Shown: piece after piece, positions 52,901 through 61,191 of the stretch
Position numbering within the stretch: the stretch's first letter is position 1
Layout of the letters: each line of letters starts with the position of its first letter
Assembly: GCF_002272015.1 (NCBI RefSeq)
Contig: NZ_NPBY01000046.1
Coordinates: 62,001-126,000 of the forward strand
Reading direction: 5' to 3'
DNA: 64,000 bases
From: Paenibacillus campinasensis
GTDB taxonomy: Bacteria; Bacillota; Bacilli; Paenibacillales; Paenibacillaceae
Notes under the pieces: generated by a model
Databases searched by the model: none
What the model saw: the letters and a program-made list of their open reading frames with translations, nothing else
What the model was told of the DNA's origin: nothing
Translations under genes and position numbers: made by a program

Positions 52901-54986
52901 TGCCCGGATTGACGGTTCTCCTGTCTCTGCCAAAGCGTATGTAGAATGGTTGCCGGGTCAGCCGGACGTGAATGCATCGAGGCTGCTGGTTGACCAGACA
53001 GCGCTGCCTGCTAACGGGTCTTCCCATGCGCTCCTTACACTTCATGTGAGCGATGCATTCGGAAATCCTGCAAGCGGGACCGTTCAATTTATATCCTCGC
53101 TAGGAACGGTGACCGGAGTAACCTATGCGAGCCCGGGCCTTTATACGGCCGAGCTGCGCTCTACTGAAACAGGAATCGCGGATATTCAAGCCTGGATTGA
53201 CGGCGAGGCCATACCAGGAAGCGTTCAAGTGGCCTTCAGCGACGGTATATGGTTGATGCCATCGGCCTATCGTGTGCAGATTGGAGAATCCGTGCGAACC
53301 GTTGTGGAGGTAACCTACGGCGATGCAGCATGGGACCGAACCGCCGAGTCTGATTTCCACTATGATCATGGTATGATCCAAGTTGCCCGAAGAGATGACG
53401 GTTACTGGTATATCACAGGCCTTCAAACCGGGACGACGGTGATTCAGGCGGTTTATCAGGCCGAGTCCGGCCCGATTGCAGCTTATGCCCCCGTCACGGT
53501 GTTTGCAGTGCCAACCAACCTGGTGCTAGATCCTTTGCGGTACACGGTAAAAGAAGGGGAGCATGCACAGATTGCGGTATTTGCCGAGTATTCCGACGGA
53601 ACGAAGAGGGACGTAAGCCTGGAAGCCGACTATGTCCTGAAGGATAATAGCCTTGCTGCCATTGACGTGTCAGGACGTTTGCTTGGGCTTAAACCTGGAA
53701 GCACGGAGATCATCATAAGCTTTGAAGGCCTGCAGACTGTGGCTGAAGTGGAGATATTGCCTTCGCCATCTCCTATACCACCGCCGGCACCTAGAAATGA
53801 TTCTCCTGCGTCTCTCCCGGCGGCTCCAATACCGGCTCCGGAACCTGCCCTGATGTTTGAACTGCAGCTGGATGGAAATGAACGCCAGCTTATTCGACTG
53901 AACGCGACGGACCTCAAGTCGGGGGAAATTGTCATTGACACGACGGAAGGGGAGCGGGAGTGGACGCTGCACATGAAGCGAACCACCCTGGATCAACTCC
54001 GGAAGATCGACGATGCCATGGTTGTGACATGGAACACACCGCTCGGAACGATGGTGCTGCCGATTGCAGAAATAGGGGATACATTGTCAGGCTCTTCGGA
54101 CGAGATTATCTTATCCATTCGGGCAGCGAGCGACAAGGATCAATCCAAGGTGGAGAGCATGGCTTTCAGGCTGGGTGCGACCTTACAAGGGAGAGCTTTC
54201 TCTCTGTCGATGGCAACCGTGGGCAAAGGGGGGAACACCGAGCAGCTTGTCCCAGTCCAGGCACTCGTACAGTTTCGACCAAGCGGGATCAGTGGCTCCA
54301 ATCACCAGGTGACAGTCGCTACGGTGAACGAGGCAACCGATGAGTTCATTTATGCATTTACACATCTCTTCGAGCCTGGTTCAGAGGAGCTTACTCTAAG
54401 GACCGTTCCATTATATGCATTGCTGGAGATGACCCCGTCTTTTGCGGATATGCGCGGACATTGGGCCGAAGGCGCGGCAGAACAGCTGGCGAGCAGGCTT
54501 ATTGTACAGGGTACCGGTCAAGGCAAGTATGAACCAGCCCGTCCAGTCACTCGGGCGGAGCTAGCCAGCATGTTGGTGAGAATGTTTGGCTGGACGGAGA
54601 AGGGAACCTCTGAGCCATTCAGCGACGTAGCTAGTCAATGGTATTCCAAGCAGGTGCACTCCGCTTATGAGGCCGGCTGGATTCAAGGCTACGCGGACGG
54701 GACATTTCGTCCAGATGCTCATGTCACACGTCAGGAGCTGTTCGTGATGTTGGCTCGCGCACTCCAGTCTGCGGGTTATGAAGCGAACGAGAAGGAGATG
54801 CATAACCCTTATGCGGATCAGTCATCGACCGCGGCCTGGGCCGAGCGTGCAATCGACCAGCTTAGAAATGCGGGCCTCCTGGCCGGAACACCGGATAACA
54901 AGCTGGAGCCTGCGCGTTATGCGACGCGGGCGGAGCTAGCTGTCTTGCTGGCGCGAGTCACGGGTGTCATGGAGACAGATCAATAG
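49974..54986 (+). CDS. Giant secreted surface protein: RCC1 propeller, Ig-like repeats, SLH anchor
   Basis: 1,670 aa from a TTG at 49974, 6 bases after AAGGGGAGG; ATGs at 49953/49956 are in frame but have no ribosome site. A signal peptide of about 28 residues ends at GAFA. Then an RCC1-type beta-propeller (about 35-400; repeats like DGTVWSWGQGSYGRLGNG), seven invasin/Big1-like Ig repeats of about 100 residues (about 400-1090; each with ITVQLKDASGTVV- and GNGTYMATL-like strands), two Big2-like domains, a Pro-rich linker (PSPSPIPPPAP), an unrecognised domain, and three SLH domains at the C-terminus that bind the wall polymer. It is a stalk that displays an N-terminal propeller away from the cell. 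The partner is unknown; the gene lies next to a MalT-type regulator. Confidence 0.88.
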   Translation: MRFLRKSLAVLLAFLLVMTHIPIPGAFAASGFPTAVRDVGAGNGHSMFIDGDGNVWALGNNEFGQLGNGTTRNSSRPVQVAKSDGAPLTGARQVAGGFNFSVALLDDGTVWSWGQGSYGRLGNGATDNKSAAEQVTQADGTPLHQVQSIATGKAHTLALKEDGTVWGWGENAGGVLTDNSLNGTVQRAVQLKASSGSYLTNVKAVAAGEYHSMALRNDGTVWAWGNNFFNGLGNGSSTDSIYPVQVIDVTNQPLTGIIQIAHHRLGGLALKADGSVWSWGYNENYNLGVGTGMSTSSKAVQVLQTGSVPLTDVAQLGGGDRLSMVIKKDGSVWWWGLQNNGYSVATRFLEDGERITGGDLHSLIVKKDGTLWGHGWTVSGELGISSSSLNKYYTNPVQVYPATSRMYSSSSLLDADGTSKARITVTLYDGSNLSIGRSEGTVELHTSLGEIGPVTDHGDGRYSADLTSSNTAGTAVITGTLNGYPIPVALNVIMVPLPPSIDHSTVTASPSSITADGRSTATITVQLKDASGTVVNDRRHAVQLATTAGALGNVQYDGNGTYMATLTSPTTVGLAEITASVNGAAIRQTATVQYVAGSASADMSRIETGAGNIVVGMGSTMVTVHLKDAYGNPLETGGDTVQLYASSGTLGAVRDHGNGTYTSMLNASTTAGTSTVRAEVNGMPLNDSAQVVFVPGRASSQTSELTAELGEITADGSDSTIIHLQMKDAFHNLLDSGGSYVVLNTTAGVLSPVQDHQDGTYTAVLTAGTKVGIAEITGSMNGLPLLSTVQVQLLPGPPAASTSTLSVDRSMVSTDDGIAEVTIQLKDAFGNELTTDSGRIQLASTLGTLTEPVYTGHGRYTSQIRSRQAGKATITATINDTKLAAEAEVEFIPGKASLAASTIVSDRERLTANGTETAQITLQLKDDSGNPIVDEQALPAVELNSSLGSLSAPVYEGEGRFTARLTSTQTGLATVTARIDGSPVSAKAYVEWLPGQPDVNASRLLVDQTALPANGSSHALLTLHVSDAFGNPASGTVQFISSLGTVTGVTYASPGLYTAELRSTETGIADIQAWIDGEAIPGSVQVAFSDGIWLMPSAYRVQIGESVRTVVEVTYGDAAWDRTAESDFHYDHGMIQVARRDDGYWYITGLQTGTTVIQAVYQAESGPIAAYAPVTVFAVPTNLVLDPLRYTVKEGEHAQIAVFAEYSDGTKRDVSLEADYVLKDNSLAAIDVSGRLLGLKPGSTEIIISFEGLQTVAEVEILPSPSPIPPPAPRNDSPASLPAAPIPAPEPALMFELQLDGNERQLIRLNATDLKSGEIVIDTTEGEREWTLHMKRTTLDQLRKIDDAMVVTWNTPLGTMVLPIAEIGDTLSGSSDEIILSIRAASDKDQSKVESMAFRLGATLQGRAFSLSMATVGKGGNTEQLVPVQALVQFRPSGISGSNHQVTVATVNEATDEFIYAFTHLFEPGSEELTLRTVPLYALLEMTPSFADMRGHWAEGAAEQLASRLIVQGTGQGKYEPARPVTRAELASMLVRMFGWTEKGTSEPFSDVASQWYSKQVHSAYEAGWIQGYADGTFRPDAHVTRQELFVMLARALQSAGYEANEKEMHNPYADQSSTAAWAERAIDQLRNAGLLAGTPDNKLEPARYATRAELAVLLARVTGVMETDQ

Positions 54987-54993
54987 TTTATAC

Positions 54994-55025
54994 ATCAGCA
55001 GGCATGCATGCCTGCTGATTTTTTT
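54994..55025 (+). terminator. Strong terminator after the SLH protein gene
   Basis: ATCAGCAGGCATG-CATGCCTGCTGAT perfect dyad, followed by seven T. Confidence 0.9.
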
Positions 55026-55044
55026 ACGCCAAGAGAACAGGAAT

Positions 55045-55055
55045 GTTAACTAAAG
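55045..55055. promoter_or_regulatory. Motif shared with the SLH gene promoter
   Basis: GTTAACTAAAG, sharing TTAACTAAAG (on the opposite strand) with 49848-49857, and about 75 bases upstream of the start codon of the 676-aa protein. Confidence 0.4.
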
Positions 55056-55127
55056 ATAGATTCGCGCAAATCCAGATTTTATTAAAATGAAAGGGTTACT
55101 ATAAATGAATGGTTAAAGAAAGGTGAA

Positions 55128-57158
55128 ATGATGTCCAATACATATGCCAACCACCGGATCCCCGAGGCGAGTCTGCAGTTCACAGGCGTTAACGGAACCT
55201 ATTTTAACGAAAGTGCGTTCTTTTTTTACCACAAGCGTTCTTCAAGCAATAACCGAGATCAAATCCTCTATACCCGGGTCCGGCTGAAGCCGCAGAAGGA
55301 TAAGGAAGTGCTGGAATGTCTGGAGGCGAACGGGATTGCTTACGACAAGCTCGGCTATAACGTCAACGGACACCGTGAGATATCGAATCTTGCGAGCGTC
55401 GTGCATCTGGGGATTCTGTATGTCTTCTGGACGGAGGACGGACATATCCATTATGTTACATCAACAGACGGCAAGGCTTGGTCACCTTCGGTACAGCTTC
55501 CGTATTCCTTTATTCGGCGCACCCAGTTCGCAGCCCTTTCGGTTCATGGCCGTTTGATTCTACTCGGTGCCCATCATGCGAATTCGGAGAATCGAATCGG
55601 CATCGTATATCAGGACGATAACGGCGTGTGGCGGATCGATGCGAACACCGCCTGGAAAAACGTAAAGCACGTATGTGCATGCGCATACGCTCATCCCGGC
55701 GGTTACTTTGATATCATGGTCGGCGTGGTGACCACGCATGCCAATCTGTGGACCGCGATCTTTCGCTCTGATATCGGTGTAAATCCCGGTACAGGCAGCG
55801 GTTTAAGACAAATTGCAGACAAACATCACGAGGAGCAGGACGGACGCGTTGACTTTCTCGCGATCGAGGCGGGGACGGTAGAGGACGGTGTGCAGGATCC
55901 TTCGGTACAGCTGTTCATCAATGGATGGCATCGTCCACACAGCTGGGCCGGGTACAAAAATAACCAGATGAAAACATATAACATCCTTACCGGCGAATGG
56001 AGCAAGGTTTTCACAAGAACGCATGGACACACCAAGTATCCAACATGGGTCTATATGGGGGCGTTTCAATACTTTGTTCCGATCGGAACAAACGGAGAGA
56101 TGCGGCAAGAAATCTGGCTGTATATGAACTATAATGACGAAAACTTCGTGAAACAAGGGGGAAGCAATCTCGTTCTGTGCCGCTACAAGTCGGATGTTAT
56201 GAGATTCGTGAATCGAGAAGAAGAGAAGGTAAAGGATGATTTTCGAGCCCTTGTCGGAGTTATTGAAGGAGCACCTCCATATGTGACCAATGGAAGTACA
56301 AGGAGTGAATACGGTTCTACCTTCTATTATGGGCGTTCATCCACGGAGCAGATTGCCATCTCCACCCGTTTTCAGATGGGCTCGTACATGCAAGCAGGCC
56401 CCAGTCTCCCAGTTGGAGCGGAGGCTTCAGTGAAGTTTTCTGCTCAGCAAGCTGACCACAGCTCGGAGATCTCTGAAATTACGCGGCACATTGACAAGAC
56501 GATCGTTCCCATTCCGGGAGAGAATTCCGTCACTTACGTATATCTGACACCGCATATTGTTCGAACGACATACGAGCTGTATGACTGGAAGATGCAAAAG
56601 CCTTTCGGGGTTCGCACTTATGTTTTTCATACATCCAAAGCAGATATCGACTTTGATGTGCTTCCGATCCTCCATACCTATGTGAACCAGCCGAACACCC
56701 ATGACTATACCACGTTCTTGCAGCGATTCCCGTCCGTACCTCATTATGCGGATGTGAAGCAAAGTCTTGCTCTGGATGTCAGCTGGGTTCCCGGCGAAAC
56801 CTCGGCCTTCTTCGAGAAGAAGACATCATCCGTGAACATTACCAGCAGTACCGTGTCCGGAGAAATTACGGCCGGCTACTCGGGTATATTAAGCATGGGG
56901 GGGAACACCAGCTTTGAGTATGAATTGTCCCATAGCTCGGAAGTTGCTGAGAAAATAGGGGTGAAGCTCGATTATCCTTATCCTCGTGCCGGTCATCCGG
57001 GTGATGTCCGAAAACTGATTCTCCGCATGCTGATGCTGGTGCCACATGCAGAACAGATCGATTCCTGTTACTGGATTCCGAAGGATAAGCAGAATCAGCG
57101 CCCTTGGTGCGTGGCTTGGTCCATTCAAGAGGTGAAGCTCCAAGAATCTTCCGATTGA
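55128..57158 (+). CDS. Orphan 676-aa protein with propeller-like N-terminus and Ser/Thr-rich beta C-terminus
   Basis: 676 aa; ATG at 55128 (or 55131), with AAAGGTG upstream. No signal peptide. The first 370 residues have repeated blade-like strands (VVHLGILYVFWTEDGHIHYV, an Asp-box-like TSTDGKAWS, LILLGAHHANSENRIGIVYQ), as in sialidase-type propellers. The rest is different: about 415-610 has beta-rich segments, and SSVNITSSTVSGEITAGYSG with FEYELSHSSEVAEKIGV shows the alternating polar/hydrophobic, Ser/Thr-rich pattern seen in the membrane-inserting hairpins of aerolysin-type pore-forming proteins. I do not recognise the whole protein. A pore-forming toxin-like role with a propeller as receptor-binding part is a hypothesis only. 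Absence of a signal peptide would require lysis-mediated or mother-cell release. Confidence 0.6.
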   Translation: MMSNTYANHRIPEASLQFTGVNGTYFNESAFFFYHKRSSSNNRDQILYTRVRLKPQKDKEVLECLEANGIAYDKLGYNVNGHREISNLASVVHLGILYVFWTEDGHIHYVTSTDGKAWSPSVQLPYSFIRRTQFAALSVHGRLILLGAHHANSENRIGIVYQDDNGVWRIDANTAWKNVKHVCACAYAHPGGYFDIMVGVVTTHANLWTAIFRSDIGVNPGTGSGLRQIADKHHEEQDGRVDFLAIEAGTVEDGVQDPSVQLFINGWHRPHSWAGYKNNQMKTYNILTGEWSKVFTRTHGHTKYPTWVYMGAFQYFVPIGTNGEMRQEIWLYMNYNDENFVKQGGSNLVLCRYKSDVMRFVNREEEKVKDDFRALVGVIEGAPPYVTNGSTRSEYGSTFYYGRSSTEQIAISTRFQMGSYMQAGPSLPVGAEASVKFSAQQADHSSEISEITRHIDKTIVPIPGENSVTYVYLTPHIVRTTYELYDWKMQKPFGVRTYVFHTSKADIDFDVLPILHTYVNQPNTHDYTTFLQRFPSVPHYADVKQSLALDVSWVPGETSAFFEKKTSSVNITSSTVSGEITAGYSGILSMGGNTSFEYELSHSSEVAEKIGVKLDYPYPRAGHPGDVRKLILRMLMLVPHAEQIDSCYWIPKDKQNQRPWCVAWSIQEVKLQESSD

Positions 57159-57177
57159 GGCCAGGAGTGGCCTTTTT
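57158..57177 (+). terminator. Terminator after the 676-aa gene
   Basis: AGGCCA-GGAG-TGGCCT followed by TTTTC; the first stem bases coincide with the stop codon. Confidence 0.75.
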
Positions 57178-57256
57178 CATTCGGTAGGTTTAATCTAGCT
57201 TGGGTTCGGGTACTGGTACTACAAGTACATCATTCCTATGAGAGGAGAGGGTACAT

Positions 57257-57757
57257 GTGGATATACAAATCAGATCATTCTTCGTACAGGATGATGGAGA
57301 GGTTCCGAACAACCCGGACTTGCCGGTGGTGGTCTATCCAGGAGTATTCGCTGAACGTCCTGACGGTCTGGAGCCGGCCTTCAGCCGCCATCAATGGACT
57401 GGAAGCTGGACGGGTGGCATCTACGACTACCACCATTACCATAGCAATACCCACGAGGTTCTTGGTGTTCAGTCCGGCAATGCGACCGTTCTGGTCGGCG
57501 GTGACGCCGGAGAGCGGCTTGATCTTCAAGTCGGTGACGTAATCGTGCTGCCTGCAGGCACAGCGCATATGCTGATTGAGGCAAGCCCTGATTTTGCCGT
57601 TGTTGGCGCTTATCCGAATGGCACGACACCAAACATGAGAGAACGGAATCCGACCGATCGGACGCAGTCGATCACGGAGATTCGCAGCGTGCCGGTTCCA
57701 AGCATGGACCCGGTGTTCGGAGAGGATGGGCCGTTGCTGCATAAATGGGTGAAATGA
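57257..57757 (+). CDS. YjlB-type cupin protein
   Basis: 166 aa from the GTG at 57257 with AGGAGAGGG upstream (the ATG two bases earlier is in another frame). The sequence VQDDGEVPNNPDLPVVVYPG, GGIYDYHHYHSNTHEVLGVQ and GDVIVLPAGTAHMLI matches the YjlB-type cupins of Bacillus. The metal-binding residues of the cupin core are HYHSNTHE and the later GTAH. The function of the family is unknown. Monocistronic. Confidence 0.88.
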   Translation: MDIQIRSFFVQDDGEVPNNPDLPVVVYPGVFAERPDGLEPAFSRHQWTGSWTGGIYDYHHYHSNTHEVLGVQSGNATVLVGGDAGERLDLQVGDVIVLPAGTAHMLIEASPDFAVVGAYPNGTTPNMRERNPTDRTQSITEIRSVPVPSMDPVFGEDGPLLHKWVK

Positions 57758-57833
57758 AGCAGGTGGGAGTAGGAGATGCAGATGGGCCGGATAACGGAAT
57801 GTGAGATAAAGCGGTGAGATTTTCTTGAAGAAA

Positions 57834-57870
57834 GGGGCAGTCCCTATTGCGGACTGCCCCTGTTAATTTT
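57834..57870. terminator. Bidirectional terminator between cupin and stalk-domain genes
   Basis: GGGGCAGTCC (57834-57843) pairs with GGACTGCCCC (57851-57860). T-rich flanks occur on both strands. Confidence 0.8.
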
Positions 57871-58800
57871 TTAATATGCTGAATAATACATAGGATACAA
57901 TTCGCCTTCAAAATCAATGAAATAACTTTCAGCCTCTCCTGAATCCGCGGAAAACGCTGAATAGAAGCTTGGTTTCAGAATTTGGTAATTCCCATTACTT
58001 AAAGGTGTGATGTTATCAATACCAAAGGTTGATGTATAGAAAGGAGATTCAAACTCTAGGTATAAAAGAAGATTGACATCGTATGATGACCCGTATCTAG
58101 CTTGAAGATCTTTTGCGATAGGTTTGGTCAGTTTATAAATATAGGAGTCGTCCAATGCATTGTCCATTAGGATCATATAATCATCAAAATCAAAGTAAAT
58201 ACCTACGAGTATGGTTTCGTTTTGAACAACCGAAGTATAATATACATCATATAAATCGCGACCCGATCCTAAGGCTCCGTAATTTTGGTCCAGATAATTT
58301 CTAACCTGTACGGATGTAGGGGCAGATTTGGTTGTTTGTGCTGCAGGCTGCGAAATGGATCTACCATTCCCACTAAAGACTTCAATAACATTACCATTGT
58401 TTCTAATACTTAATGAAGCACCTGTGGATTCGCTGATAAATCTAAGTGGAACGAATACTTTCCCCGCTACAACGGTAGGTGCAACCTGAAGATTAACAGG
58501 AGAGCCGTTGACATAAGCCGTCTTGCTTCCAACATTAAGAATAATTCTCGTACTGCCTTTGGTTGCAACAACTTGCTTTTTTTCTTGATTCCAGGTGGAG
58601 GTGATGCCCAGCTTCTTAAATACAGGCGTGAATTGGACTAGTGTAGTTCCGTCAACAATAATAGGGTTTAGATCGAAAATAACCCTCTGTCCATCCACGA
58701 CCACTTGCTTACTCACGGGTGCTGCGTTTACACTTGGCAAAACACTGGGGGAAATGAGTGTTAGCAGCAGCGTCGTGATAATTGCTACCTTTTTTTTCAT
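57871..58800 (-). CDS. Secreted stalk-domain (copper amine oxidase N-like) protein
   Basis: 309 aa, ATG at 58800 with AAAGGAGAG upstream. Signal peptide of about 26 residues (cleaved near VNA/AP). The copper amine oxidase N-terminal-like (stalk) domain covers about 28-140: QRVIFDLNPIIVDGTTLVQF, VNGSPVNLQVAPTVVAGKVF and VPLRFISESTGAS. The C-terminal 150 residues (LDQNYGALGSGRDLYDVYYT, DDYMILMDNALDDSYIYKLT) are not recognised. Stalk domains are found in many extracellular proteins of Paenibacillus and are non-catalytic. Base composition is more AT-rich than that of the neighbours. Confidence 0.8.
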   Translation of the reverse strand: MKKKVAIITTLLLTLISPSVLPSVNAAPVSKQVVVDGQRVIFDLNPIIVDGTTLVQFTPVFKKLGITSTWNQEKKQVVATKGSTRIILNVGSKTAYVNGSPVNLQVAPTVVAGKVFVPLRFISESTGASLSIRNNGNVIEVFSGNGRSISQPAAQTTKSAPTSVQVRNYLDQNYGALGSGRDLYDVYYTSVVQNETILVGIYFDFDDYMILMDNALDDSYIYKLTKPIAKDLQARYGSSYDVNLLLYLEFESPFYTSTFGIDNITPLSNGNYQILKPSFYSAFSADSGEAESYFIDFEGELYPMYYSAY

Positions 58801-59051
58801 TTTTTTACTCTCCTTTTGAGTAGAATCTAGTCAGTAAGGTCTATCTACTATATATGTATACAAGACTCTTTACCTAGTATTATTTTACTATTTGGTGTAA
58901 AGGTTTTACAGGAAAATTTGCCCATACGGCGAAAATCCTCTAATTTCAACCAACTTGGTTTTGATCATCTTCGGAAAAGGTTCCGGGACGATTCGTCCTG
59001 GGAAAATGCTAAAACGCCTCCCAAGCCGTAGCTCGGAAGACGTTCAAGGTG
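58801..59051. other. Intergenic region
   Basis: Promoter region of the stalk-domain gene and terminator of the downstream ABC operon. On the minus strand AACGTCTTCC (59043-59034) pairs with GGGAGGCGTT, followed by TTAGCATTTTCC, a plausible terminator. Confidence 0.5.
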
Positions 59052-60314
59052 TTACTGGAAACTCAGGTTATCCCAGTTGCGTTGAAACTGTTCCAGCATT
59101 TCTTCACGTGTCAGACTGCCACCGATATAGCCCTGGATGCTGCTGTACATTTCCTGTGGCATGCCGTTCGGCAGCCGGGTCCAGTTCCAGCTCAGTGTTT
59201 TGCCTGCATCGGCATATTTCAGCACTTCGACCCCGAGCTGGCCGAGGTCATCTTCAGTGCCTTCAATGCTGTCCAGCGCAGGTATAAACTTAAACTCGCT
59301 CGTAATATATCGTTTTCCCATTTCCGAGGTGACCATCCAGTTCAGGAATGTTTTTGCCTCTTCCTTCACCTTGGAGTTTTTGTTAACCACCCAATTGCCG
59401 GGAACTCCGGCATAGATCATGCCTCGGTTCGTATCGGAATCGTGAATCGGCATCGGCAGAATGCCCAGATTTAGCTCCGGATTGATACCATCAATCTGCA
59501 CCTGCGTCCAGTTGCCCTGCTGCATCATGGCCGCTTGTCCGGTAGCGAAGGTGGACACCTGACTGCTGTAGTCCATGGAGAGCGGGTTCGGGTTGCCATA
59601 TTCAAGCGTTAGATCCAGAAGATCGATCCATTGCTGGAATATTTCGTTGCCCATGAAGGCGGCTGTTCCTTCCGTTAACTCGGCAATAAACTGTTCCGGA
59701 TCCGGCTGCTGGGCAAAAGCCACGTTGGCAAAATGATTCCCGAGCACAAACCATGCCTGATAGCCATTGGCAAATGGCGTAATGCCTGCGGCCTGCAGCT
59801 TCTCACAAGCCTCCCGCAGCTCGCTGAGCGTCTGCGGCTCCTCGGTTATGCCAGCCTGCTCGAACAGATCCTTGTTATAGATAAAGCCGTAGCCTTCCAG
59901 GTTCATCGGCATGCCGTACAGCTTCCCATCCACCGTCATCTGATCCAGCGCGACTTCCTTCACATCAGCGACCCAAGGCTGATCCGACAGATCTTCCAGA
60001 TACTCCAGCCACATATCCCGCTCATGATCCCCGCCAAGCGTGAACAGGTCGGGTTGATCACCGGAGGAGAATTTTGCTTTCAGGGAAGCACCATAGTCGC
60101 TTCCCCCTCCAACCGTCTGGATATTCAAGCGAATGTTCGGGTGCTCCCGCTCGAACTCAGCTTTTAGCTCATCCAGCTGCTGTGAAATTTCGGCTTTGAA
60201 CTGAAAGACGTCCACCGTAACGACACCGGCCGTTCCGCTGCTCTGGCTGCAGCCTCCCGCAACGACGATGAGCAGGGGGAGCAGCACCAGCAGCGCTCTT
60301 TTCCATCTATTCAT
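59052..60314 (-). CDS. Sugar ABC importer solute-binding lipoprotein
   Basis: 420 aa from the ATG at 60314, about 10 bases after GGGAGG (an ATG at 60323 is too close to it). Lipobox AGGC (Cys22). Family-1 solute-binding fold: VDVFQFKAEISQQLDELKAE, GEYxFT-like GDQPDLFTLGGDHER and FIYNKDLFEQAGITEEPQTL. Last gene of a three-gene minus-strand operon after the two permeases. No ATPase is present; a shared MsmX-type ATPase would be needed. The substrate is not evident; no glycosidase lies nearby. Confidence 0.9.
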   Translation of the reverse strand: MNRWKRALLVLLPLLIVVAGGCSQSSGTAGVVTVDVFQFKAEISQQLDELKAEFEREHPNIRLNIQTVGGGSDYGASLKAKFSSGDQPDLFTLGGDHERDMWLEYLEDLSDQPWVADVKEVALDQMTVDGKLYGMPMNLEGYGFIYNKDLFEQAGITEEPQTLSELREACEKLQAAGITPFANGYQAWFVLGNHFANVAFAQQPDPEQFIAELTEGTAAFMGNEIFQQWIDLLDLTLEYGNPNPLSMDYSSQVSTFATGQAAMMQQGNWTQVQIDGINPELNLGILPMPIHDSDTNRGMIYAGVPGNWVVNKNSKVKEEAKTFLNWMVTSEMGKRYITSEFKFIPALDSIEGTEDDLGQLGVEVLKYADAGKTLSWNWTRLPNGMPQEMYSSIQGYIGGSLTREEMLEQFQRNWDNLSFQ

Positions 60315-60351
60315 GAATGTCATCCTCCCTTACGAAAGTAGCTGTCGTTGA

Positions 60352-61191
60352 TTAACCTTTGACCGAGCCCTGCGCAATCCCTTCGATAATGTATTTCTGC
60401 ATGGCCAGGAAGAAGATTACGATCGGCGTTATTCCCATCACAAGGGCGGGCAGCGCCAAATCCCACTGCTTCGTATATTCACCGAAGAACATATACGTTG
60501 CGATTGGAATGGTTCTGAGCTGCGGATCATGAAGAATGAGGGACGGCATCAGATAATCGTTCCAGATCCAGAGTGTGTTCAGAATAATGACAGTCACAAT
60601 AATCGGCTGCATCAGGGGCAGCACTACCCGGAAAAAGATGCCGTTCGGGCTGCTTCCATCGACCGTAGCGGCTTCCTCAATATCGACCGGCACGGATTTG
60701 ACGAATCCATGTAACAGAAACACGGTGAGCGGCGCGCCAAACCCGAGGTAAGCGACAATGAGGCCAATCCGGGTATTCATCAGTCCGATGCCGCTGATGA
60801 CTTGCACGAGCGGGATCATGATCGCCTGAAACGGAATGACCATCGCCGCGACGAAGGCAACGAACAGCACGCGGTTGAACAGATTGTCGTTGCGAACCAT
60901 TTTATAGGCACACATGGCACAGAGCAGAGCAAGAAGAACGTTGCTGACCACGGTAATGACAAGCGAGTTCATAAAAACATAAGAGAAGTTCGTGGCATGC
61001 CAGGCCTGCGTATAGTTGTCCCCGTTGAAGGCGCCAGGGAACGATGCGGAATTGGACAGTATCTCGCCATAGCCCTTGAATGAATTGCCGACCAGGAAAT
61101 AGAAGGGCACAAGGAACAGAATAGCGAGCAGGATGACGACGATTTGCGTCACAATCCGTGAACCATTGCGTTTACGTGCGATAAAATCCAT
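60352..61191 (-). CDS. Sugar ABC importer permease (MalG/LacG type)
   Basis: 279 aa, start at 61191 (ATG), directly overlapping the end of the preceding permease gene. Six membrane helices with the EAA loop DIEEAATVDGSSPNGIFFRV, and the N-terminal FLVPFYFLVGNSFKGYGE usual in this family. It functions with the permease encoded at 61191-62072 and the binding protein at 59052. Confidence 0.92.
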   Translation of the reverse strand: MDFIARKRNGSRIVTQIVVILLAILFLVPFYFLVGNSFKGYGEILSNSASFPGAFNGDNYTQAWHATNFSYVFMNSLVITVVSNVLLALLCAMCAYKMVRNDNLFNRVLFVAFVAAMVIPFQAIMIPLVQVISGIGLMNTRIGLIVAYLGFGAPLTVFLLHGFVKSVPVDIEEAATVDGSSPNGIFFRVVLPLMQPIIVTVIILNTLWIWNDYLMPSLILHDPQLRTIPIATYMFFGEYTKQWDLALPALVMGITPIVIFFLAMQKYIIEGIAQGSVKG

